The notes beneath the pieces were generated by a model, which saw nothing but the letters and a program-made list of their open reading frames with translations, had not been told where the DNA came from and searched no databases. This document shows, piece by piece, positions 57,566 to 64,000 of a DNA stretch of 64,000 bases (positions are counted from its first letter, which is position 1; each line of letters begins with the position of its first letter). This stretch comes from Colwellia psychrerythraea. Its GTDB lineage: Bacteria; Pseudomonadota; Gammaproteobacteria; Enterobacterales; Alteromonadaceae. The translations under genes were made by a program, and so were the position numbers. The stretch covers positions 425,616-489,615 of the forward strand of contig NZ_JQEC01000011.1 in assembly GCF_000764185.1 (NCBI RefSeq), in the 5' to 3' direction.

Positions 57566-57599
57566 CATCCTTGTTATCGTTAATACAACAAGGATGCTT
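57566..57599 (+). terminator. Terminator of the his operon
   Basis: CATCCTTGTT (57566-57575) and AACAAGGATG (57587-57596) form a perfect 10-bp stem with an 11-nt loop, followed by CTTTAAATT, a weak T-run. Confidence 0.7.
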
Positions 57600-57648
57600 T
57601 AAATTAACAACTTTAATGTAGTTAGCTCATAATTAGGCGGCGTTCTTT

Positions 57649-58545
57649 ATGACAATTTACTCTTATGGCTTTCATCGAAAGTCATTCTCCAAGACACTAT
57701 TCATCGTTATTCTTTTTTGCATTACACAATATGCGTATGCTAGAAAAAGCAGTGTACTTATCTACATTCGTGATGATGTTTATATCGATTATCAGCAGTT
57801 TGTTGTTGATAGAGATGTCAGTTCAATAGATAATTTTTCTGGAAAAAATATCCGTCGTGATGTTGTGGACATGATAATCGCGCAACAAGCACTTAAACTT
57901 GGTGGTTTTAAACACCGTTTCAGTTATGCCCCTGGTAAAGTGAATTTTCGTAATACCCAAATGTTACAAAATGGCCAGCTATTGATTAGTTTTGATTCCT
58001 ACTGGCGACAAGATGCCCTGCCACTAGCTAATAAGGTTTATATCTCTGATGAAGTGATAAGAAATGGTGAGTATATTGCTGGAATATATACTAGCCCTGA
58101 TAATGCTAAAACCTTGGCTATTAAGACATTAAGTGATCTTACTGAGCTAACATCAGTCTCAACACCTAAATGGCGCACTGATTGGCAAACACTGCAACAG
58201 CTGCCCCTTAAAACGCTTACTCGAGAAGATTCTTGGTTATCTATGGTACGTATGGTGAATATTCAATGGATAGACTTTATCTTAATGCCTTTTAATTCAA
58301 CTCCCGATCAAAGCTTTGTTATGGATAAAGTTCACTTAATACCTGTTAAAAATATTGGTGTAGTACTAAAAGACTCCCGTCATTTTGTCATCAGTAAAGC
58401 ACACCCAATGGGCGAGGAAGCTTATATAGCGATAAATAAAGGCTTGAAAATTATGAGACAGCGCGGAGCTATTGTAAAAGCGTATCAACAAGCTGGTTTT
58501 TTTGTGGATACGACTAAAGTCACAATTATTAACCATGAATTATAA
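57649..58545 (+). CDS. Periplasmic solute-binding-protein-like protein, unknown ligand
   Basis: A 298-residue protein with signal peptide ending near QYAYA (about residue 31). The body resembles type 2 periplasmic binding proteins: an early strand SSVLIYIRDDVYI, a middle region with SFDSYWRQDALPLANKVYIS and a C-terminal domain with FVISKAHPMGEEAYIAINKG, much like the amino-acid-type (SBP_bac_3) pattern where a helix near the end reads IAINKGLK. No transporter genes adjoin it, so it may be a sensor or orphan binding protein. The family is tentative. Confidence 0.65.
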   Translation: MTIYSYGFHRKSFSKTLFIVILFCITQYAYARKSSVLIYIRDDVYIDYQQFVVDRDVSSIDNFSGKNIRRDVVDMIIAQQALKLGGFKHRFSYAPGKVNFRNTQMLQNGQLLISFDSYWRQDALPLANKVYISDEVIRNGEYIAGIYTSPDNAKTLAIKTLSDLTELTSVSTPKWRTDWQTLQQLPLKTLTREDSWLSMVRMVNIQWIDFILMPFNSTPDQSFVMDKVHLIPVKNIGVVLKDSRHFVISKAHPMGEEAYIAINKGLKIMRQRGAIVKAYQQAGFFVDTTKVTIINHEL

Positions 58546-58680
58546 TCGATTTCAAAGCATACATGTAGTAACATGCAGTTCATTAAAACGGGTCTATTAA
58601 TTATTGAAACTTAACGTTTTCACTTAATATTTATCTGACTTGTCTCAAACACCATATGAAGTATCCACAAAGGAATGGTA

Positions 58681-58977
58681 ATGTTTAAGCGTAGAGCGAT
58701 AAAAAAATACGGAAATCAACTTTTACCTAAGTTGCAAAAGCGTTATGGTCAGCAAACTTTTTATAGTGCTAGCCAAGTTAGAGCTACGGTATATCAATGT
58801 AATTTTAATCCTACTTACTTACCGCTCGGCTATCTGCTTTTTCTAGAGTCTTGCACCTTAAGCGAGATAATCACGACTGAATTTCCTGAATTGTGCATGC
58901 TAAAATATAAACAAGACATTAGAGGTTATCTTGATGACCGTAAATATTATGGCTATTTAAAGCTATTGAATATCTAA
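58681..58977 (+). CDS. Small conserved-looking protein, DUF6559-like, unknown function
   Basis: A 98-residue basic protein from the ATG at 58681 (AAGGA 6 nt upstream; the ATG two codons earlier is too close). It opens MFKRRAIKKYGNQLLPKLQK and has YSASQVRATVYQCNFNPTYL with a C-terminal YLDDRKYYGYLKLLNI. From memory this fits DUF6559-type proteins, with moderate certainty. No membrane segment or signal. It abuts elaA downstream, so the two may be cotranscribed. Confidence 0.65.
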   Translation: MFKRRAIKKYGNQLLPKLQKRYGQQTFYSASQVRATVYQCNFNPTYLPLGYLLFLESCTLSEIITTEFPELCMLKYKQDIRGYLDDRKYYGYLKLLNI

Positions 58978-58992
58978 TTGATAGTGACCATT

Positions 58993-59472
58993 ATGACAAA
59001 AAAAACAACATGGCAAAGTAAAAGGTTTTCAGAGTTATCGTTAAACCAATTATATGATGTATTAAAATTACGTGTTGATATCTTTGTTGTAGAGCAAACC
59101 TGCTACTACCCCGATTTAGATGGTGAAAAAAATCTTTTAGATAGACACCCTCAAACTATTCACTTATTAGGTTATCAAGCAGAGCAACTGGTTGCTTACC
59201 TACGTATTTTACCCAAAGGTCAAAGCTATACAAACAATATAAGCATTGGCCGGGTTGTTATTGCCAAGCAAGCAAGAGGAGGCGGTTTAGGTCATGAGTT
59301 AATGACTGAAGCGTTATCACTTTGCCAGACAGTTTTTACTAACGAAGATATTAAGATATCTGCTCAACAGCATTTAAAACCGTACTACGAAAGCCACGGT
59401 TTCACTCAAGTATCTGAAATGTACTTGGAAGATGGTATTCCGCACATAGGCATGACAAAAGAAGCTGATTAA
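58993..59472 (+). CDS. elaA: GNAT acetyltransferase, ElaA-like
   Basis: A 159-residue GNAT protein. The start at 58993 is chosen from family alignment; an upstream TTG at 58978 is possible and neither has a clear ribosome-binding site. The ElaA pattern is LNQLYDVLKLRVDIFVVEQ, then CYYPDLDGEKNLLDRH. The acetyl-CoA site is IGRVVIAKQARGGGLGHELM (Q/RxxGxG/A type). C-terminal HGFTQVSEMYLEDGIPHIGM matches the family end. Substrate unknown. Confidence 0.87.
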   Translation: MTKKTTWQSKRFSELSLNQLYDVLKLRVDIFVVEQTCYYPDLDGEKNLLDRHPQTIHLLGYQAEQLVAYLRILPKGQSYTNNISIGRVVIAKQARGGGLGHELMTEALSLCQTVFTNEDIKISAQQHLKPYYESHGFTQVSEMYLEDGIPHIGMTKEAD

Positions 59473-59490
59473 ATCTGTTTTTATAAAAAC

Positions 59491-59516
59491 AAAAAACTCG
59501 CCAAGGCGAGTTTTTT
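59491..59516. terminator. Bidirectional terminator between elaA and adk
   Basis: AACTCGCC-AA-GGCGAGTT flanked by A-run and T-run of six. Confidence 0.92.
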
Positions 59517-59548
59517 GTTAACTGAAATAAGTTTAAAGTAACTAGGTA

Positions 59549-60289
<741 letters not shown>

Positions 60290-60366
60290 TTAGCTTTACA
60301 ATAAAGCCGGCAGACACTATACAAGCTAGCCTATGTGCAAACAAGTGGTGAAATGAGGATTGATCA

Positions 60367-60404
60367 AAAAAGGAGGTATTTCATGCATGAAATACCTCCT
60401 TTTT
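60367..60404 (-). terminator. Palindromic terminator after htpG
   Basis: A perfect 38-bp palindrome centred at 60385/60386 (right half CATGAAATACCTCCTTTTT). It ends the minus-strand htpG transcript about 40 bases after its stop and separates it from adk. Confidence 0.93.
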
Positions 60405-60442
60405 AAGACTAAAGTATTATTAAAAATTCATCTAATCAATAA

Positions 60443-62404
60443 TTACTTAGTTAGACTCAACATTAACTTATTCAGACGAGCGACAAAGCTTGCAGGGTCT
60501 TTCAAACTACCACGTTCTGCTAACGTAGCTTGGTCAAACAATACTTCAACCCACTGGCCAAATTTTTCATCATCTTGTTCATCAGCAACATGCTTAATAA
60601 GCTCATGTTCACCATTGATTTCAAAGATAGGTAATGTGTCTGGAACTTCTTGGCCAACAGATGCCATCAGCTTAGCCATTTGGCTACTCATATCATCATC
60701 ATCAGCTACTATACACGCAGGTGAATCAGTAAGACGTTGTGAAAGTTTAACTTCTTTAACTTTCCCTGCTAGACTATCTTTAATACGTTTAACAACTGAA
60801 TCATATTCTTTTTCTAGCTTCTCTTGTGCTTCTTTGGTTTCAGCGTCATCCATATCACCAAGATCTAAACCACCACGAGTTACCGATTGTAGTTGCTTAC
60901 CATCAAACTCTGTCAAATGGCTAACTAACCATTCATCAATACGATCTGACATCAATAATACTTCAATGCCTTTTTTACGAAATACTTCTAAATGCGGGCT
61001 ATTTTTAGCCGCTTCAAAACTGTCTGCAACAACAAAGTAAACTTTGTCTTGGCCTTCTTTCATACGTTCAATATATGAAGCTAAAGATACATTCTGAGTA
61101 GCTGAATCTTCATTTGTAGAAGCGAAACGTAATAAACCAGCAACTTGCTCTTTATTTGCATGGTCTTCAGCTGGACCTTCTTTTAAAACTTGCCCAAACT
61201 CATCCCAGAAACCTTGATATTTATCAGCATCATTTTTGCCTAACTTCTCAAGCATTTTTAAGACACGTTTAGTACAACCTTTACGAATAGCTTGGGTAAT
61301 CTTGTTATCCTGTAAAATTTCACGAGAAACGTTTAATGGCAGATCATTTGAGTCCAATAAACCTTTTACAAAGCGTAAATAGGTTGGCATAAATTGCTCG
61401 GCATCATCCATGATAAATACACGTTGGACAAACAACTTCAAACCATGTTGTTTTTCGCGGTTGTACATATCAAATGGTGCTTTACTCGGTACATATAAAA
61501 GTGAAGTGTACTCAGTTTTTCCTTCTACTTTATTATGCTCCCATAATAGTGGGTCACCAAAGTCATGAGATACGTGTTTATAGAACTCTTTATACTCGTC
61601 TTCACTAATTTCAGATTTCTCACGTGTCCATAAAGCTGTTGCTTTATTTACCGGCTCCCATAGAGCTGGAACAGCATCTTTAGCGTCGATAGCAGGAACA
61701 GTTACATTACCTTCATCATCTTTTACTTCAGCAACAGCTTCAACAGCTGGAATTTCAGCAGTCAACATTTCTACAGATACAGAGATATGATCTGAGTACT
61801 TTGTAACAATAGACTTTAAGCGCCAGTCATCAGCAAACTCTGACTCATCTTCTTTCAAATGAAGGATGATGTCGGTACCACGCGTTGTTTTTTCAATCTT
61901 AGCGGTAGTAAATTCACCTTCACCTGCACTTACCCACTCAACACCTTCATTTGCACTATCACCAGCTTTACGTGTACGAACAGTTACTTTATCAGCAACA
62001 ATGAAAGCAGAATAAAAACCAACACCGAATTGACCAATTAGTTGCGAGTCAGATGCTTGATCACCAGATAACTGCGAGAAAAATTCAGCTGTTCCTGATT
62101 TAGCGATTGTACCTAAATGCTCAACAACATCATCGTGATTCATGCCTACACCATTATCTGAAATGGTTAAGGTATTATTTTCTTTATCACAGCTAATACG
62201 CACACGTAGCTCGCCGTCATTTTCATATAAGTCACTATCTGATAACGCTTTGAAACGTAACTTATCTGCAGCATCAGCAGCGTTTGATACAAGCTCACGT
62301 AAAAAGATTTCTTTATTAGAATAAAGCGAATGGATCATTAATTGAAGTATTTTTGCATTATCTGATGCAAACTGATGGTTTTCTACTTGATTGGCTTCAG
62401 ACAT
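60443..62404 (-). CDS. htpG: HSP90-type molecular chaperone HtpG
   Basis: A 653-residue ATP-driven chaperone of the cytoplasm. I start it at the ATG at 62402-62404 because AGGAG lies 9 nt upstream; an ATG three codons earlier directly abuts that site. The ATPase domain has [38 protein letters not shown] and [10 protein letters not shown]; the middle domain has [11 protein letters not shown]; the C-terminus is the usual dimer domain. An acidic Ala-rich insert (about 222-245) lies after the N-domain. A sigma-32-type promoter is upstream. Confidence 0.98.
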   Translation of the reverse strand: MSEANQVENHQFASDNAKILQLMIHSLYSNKEIFLRELVSNAADAADKLRFKALSDSDLYENDGELRVRISCDKENNTLTISDNGVGMNHDDVVEHLGTIAKSGTAEFFSQLSGDQASDSQLIGQFGVGFYSAFIVADKVTVRTRKAGDSANEGVEWVSAGEGEFTTAKIEKTTRGTDIILHLKEDESEFADDWRLKSIVTKYSDHISVSVEMLTAEIPAVEAVAEVKDDEGNVTVPAIDAKDAVPALWEPVNKATALWTREKSEISEDEYKEFYKHVSHDFGDPLLWEHNKVEGKTEYTSLLYVPSKAPFDMYNREKQHGLKLFVQRVFIMDDAEQFMPTYLRFVKGLLDSNDLPLNVSREILQDNKITQAIRKGCTKRVLKMLEKLGKNDADKYQGFWDEFGQVLKEGPAEDHANKEQVAGLLRFASTNEDSATQNVSLASYIERMKEGQDKVYFVVADSFEAAKNSPHLEVFRKKGIEVLLMSDRIDEWLVSHLTEFDGKQLQSVTRGGLDLGDMDDAETKEAQEKLEKEYDSVVKRIKDSLAGKVKEVKLSQRLTDSPACIVADDDDMSSQMAKLMASVGQEVPDTLPIFEINGEHELIKHVADEQDDEKFGQWVEVLFDQATLAERGSLKDPASFVARLNKLMLSLTK

Positions 62405-62455
62405 CTGAAACATCTCCTGTCTATAAATAGGGAATTAAAATATTTGATAGGAATG

Positions 62456-62485
62456 ATGTGGGGTTTAGGATAAGAAATTCAAGGG
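62456..62485 (-). promoter_or_regulatory. Sigma-32 (heat-shock) promoter of htpG
   Basis: On the minus strand: CCCTTGAAT (-35, 62485-62477), 13 bases, CCCCACAT (-10, 62463-62456). This matches the E. coli RpoH consensus CTTGAAA-N13-CCCCATNT closely. The -10 end is 52 bases before the htpG start. Confidence 0.8.
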
Positions 62486-62655
62486 AAATAAAAACAATGT
62501 CTAGTATTAGTCAAAAATTAGCTTCATTTAGAGAAAATTTTATAATTAACTACTTATCAAGAACAAAAAATGAATATATGGTTAATGATGATATATTCAA
62601 AAATAACACTACAAATTAAGCTATAAATTGAAAAAATATAGAGAATGTAAAGATA

Positions 62656-62793
62656 GGATGCCGGAGTAGGGACACCTACTCCGGCTCAATATACTCGTGA
62701 GATACGATTGACAGATCAGTTAAAACACAAAGTATGTTGTTATTAATTAACCACTAGGGAGTGAGTTACAAATAAGAACAACTTAACAATAAC
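62656..62793. repeat. 140-bp repeat, copy 1
   Basis: Begins with a strong hairpin GCCGGAGTAG...CTACTCCGGC (62660-62684) and continues with CGATTGACAGATCAG and GGGAGTGA-TTACAAAT-like blocks shared with copy 2 at 62983-63122, same orientation, roughly four in five bases alike. Confidence 0.88.
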
Positions 62794-62982
62794 CCATGGT
62801 GCGTACAAAACATACAGTCATTATCTACTAATATATTACCTTAGGGCATAGATAAGAGACAGCCCGTTAAATAGATATAAATTCAATAATCCAATATAAA
62901 TATACAAAAGATATCGAGATGGTTAACTTACCATAATTTAATGAAACAAAAACGAATTACCAACGATGTGCTTGCAAGTGAT

Positions 62983-63122
62983 GGGTGCCGGAGTAGAAGA
63001 TCTACTCCGGGCTAATATACTTGTGCAGAACGATTGACAGATCAGATCCAATCACAAAGTATGTAGTTATTGATTTATTTACAGGGAGTGATTTACAAAT
63101 CAATAACACATTAATTTTAACC
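62983..63122. repeat. 140-bp repeat, copy 2
   Basis: Hairpin GCCGGAGTAG/CTACTCCGGG at its left end, with changed loop (AAGAT) relative to copy 1, then CGATTGACAGATCAG, CACAAAGTATGTAGTTATT and GGGAGTGATTTACAAAT. Starts 327 bases after copy 1. Confidence 0.88.
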
Positions 63123-63706
63123 AAACGGATGTATACTGTATACAAGGCAATTGTAATACAATATTAACAACCTATATACCTAGTATGTTTTGTCAGAAAG
63201 TATGTAGTAATATGAGATTATCAGTAACTAGTATCACCAAATATAAATACTTCAATTTAAGGAATACTAGACTGATTAGATCTTATTTGACTACATAATG
63301 TAGTCCATTCTAAGCTTCAACCAGAACAGTTTACATAGTAACGTGCCTCTATAAATTGTATTAACATACATAGATTGCCAACATTAAGCCAAGTAGCAGA
63401 CATGTAACTATATCTCCGTAGTGCTTTAAGTGGATAAGAATGAATACCGTCAACTAGTGCCCCATAATATCTATCAAGGAACATTCAATATCTGGTAGCA
63501 AAAAACAGAATTCTTTCGAATTAGAAGTATAGCAACGAGTTACTCTCACATAAGGAGAAGAACACCCACACACTATAATCATCCGACACAACTGGATTTA
63601 ACTTCTAAACACTACGGCAAGAAAATAAAGGGTCATGTGGTACCACATAATTTAGTTGGCAACTTATTCTCGCTTCAATGAGTAAATTTTTAAAATTCCA
63701 GATAGC

Positions 63707-63735
63707 AAAAAACCCGTAGCGTGGGCTACGGGTTT
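63707..63735 (-). terminator. Terminator after the defective 5S copy
   Basis: AAACCCGTAGC and GCTACGGGTTT form a perfect 11-bp stem with GTGG/CCAC loop; on the minus strand it is followed by a T-run (TTTTTTGCTATC). Confidence 0.9.
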
Positions 63736-63757
63736 CTCAGTGCTACGTACAAATTTG

Positions 63758-63840
63758 AAGTCTAGCAATGTCCTACTCTCACATGGGCTTTACTGCGACA
63801 TAAGTCACACTACCATCGGCGCAACTACGTTTCATTTTTG
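63758..63840 (-). pseudogene. Defective, 5'-truncated 5S rRNA copy
   Basis: On the minus strand the 3' part of 5S rRNA (TGCGCCGATGGTAGTGTG and CATGTGAGAGTAGGACATTG) is recognisable, but the 5' third (the CCCACCTGATCCC region) is missing and the GGGAGTTCCC arm is replaced by about 20 unrelated bases. It lies 137 bases downstream of the true 5S gene in the direction of transcription. Confidence 0.85.
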
Positions 63841-63856
63841 TAAACGTCAGATAGCA

Positions 63857-63886
63857 AAAAACCCGTCACTTTCGTAACGGGTTTCT
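63857..63886 (-). terminator. Terminator between the true 5S and the defective 5S copy
   Basis: AAACCCGT and ACGGGTTT stem with a CTTTCG-containing loop; on the minus strand followed by TTTTTTGCTATC, the same downstream sequence as the terminator at 63707-63735. Confidence 0.88.
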
Positions 63887-63895
63887 CTAAATAGA

Positions 63896-64000
63896 AGTCT
63901 AGCAATGTCCTACTCTCACATGGGAACTCCCACACTACCATCGGCGCAACTGCGTTTCACTTCTGAGTTCGGAAAGGGATCAGGTGGGACCACAGCGCTA
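63896..64000 (-). rRNA. rrf: 5S ribosomal RNA (5' end beyond the window)
   Basis: The minus strand reads TAGCGCTGTGGTCCCACCTG, then ATCCCTTTCCGAACTCAG and ends GAGAGTAGGACATTGCTAGAC, the invariant blocks of 5S rRNA. About the first 10-13 bases lie past the right edge. 23S and 16S genes are therefore expected to the right, transcribed leftward. Confidence 0.97.

Larger units (their letters stand above)
62486..63698. other. Gene-free A+T-rich region between htpG and the rRNA operon
   Basis: About 1.2 kb with no open frame that has a start signal. It contains two copies of a 140-base repeat (entered separately), a GTATAC-T-GTATAC palindrome at 63131-63143, and irregular words such as AAAGTATGTAGTAAT at about 63196 that resemble part of the repeat. 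It may be decayed intergenic DNA or hold small RNAs. Confidence 0.6.

Noticed and set aside
60360..61040. 226-codon plus-strand open frame opposite the 3' part of htpG
   Set aside because: It is antisense to a fully conserved htpG, Ser/Thr-rich without domain character, and arises from htpG codon use.

Overview
The window is a chromosomal segment of a marine, probably cold-adapted gammaproteobacterium of the Colwellia/Thalassotalea type (Alteromonadales). Reasons: A+T-rich DNA with gammaproteobacterial gene pairs (tkt-epd-pgk-fba, adk-htpG, hisGDCBHAFI with a HisL attenuator), a Shewanella-type SO_0444 Cu/Zn exporter next to ZntR, EttA, ElaA, GcvR-like and YoaA proteins, and secreted proteases with PKD and pre-peptidase C-terminal (PPC) domains. 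This assignment is inference from gene content, not a database match.

Layout. 0-7 kb: secreted proteolysis (5'-truncated trypsin-like protease, M9 collagenase) and two unknown membrane proteins. 7-11 kb: a chemoreceptor, then a zntR-exporter operon behind a recognisable MerR-type promoter. 11-15.2 kb: a phosphoribosyltransferase, a GbsR/MarR regulator and a short-Q-loop cytochrome bd oxidase. 15.2-18.2 kb: membrane FKBP and a three-gene ECF sigma module. 18.2-22.7 kb: an accessory patch with a collapsed alcohol dehydrogenase pseudogene, tRNA-Arg(CCT), a 45-residue membrane protein, a MASE1-CHASE histidine-kinase-like protein that has lost its catalytic His, and a MITE-like repeat. 22.7-28.8 kb: central carbon metabolism (tkt, epd, pgk, fba). 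28.9-37.6 kb: outer-membrane and lipoproteins, a leucine-rich-repeat lipoprotein island bracketed by a 78-bp direct repeat made from the 5' end of ettA, intact ettA, a PilZ protein and a GcvR-like ACT protein. 37.7-47.2 kb, all on the minus strand: yoaA, then a two-component system, a DUF2141 protein and a MacAB-like efflux operon. Two matching dyads with the same 22-nt spacing lie upstream of the DUF2141/two-component unit and of the efflux operon, which suggests one autoregulated circuit. 47.4-49.4 kb: divergent EamA transporter and AraC regulator. 49.8-57.5 kb: complete histidine operon with leader peptide and attenuator. 57.6-62.4 kb: small unknown genes, elaA, adk, and htpG with a sigma-32-like promoter. 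62.4-64 kb: a gene-free stretch with a 140-bp repeat in two copies, a defective 5S rRNA copy and the 3' part of a true 5S rRNA, the tail of an rRNA operon entering from the right.

Most unusual items: the ettA-end-flanked LRR island (31.4-34.8 kb), the shared dyad of the efflux/two-component locus (42.4 and 46.8 kb), the His-less MASE1-CHASE kinase, and the repeats beside the rRNA operon.
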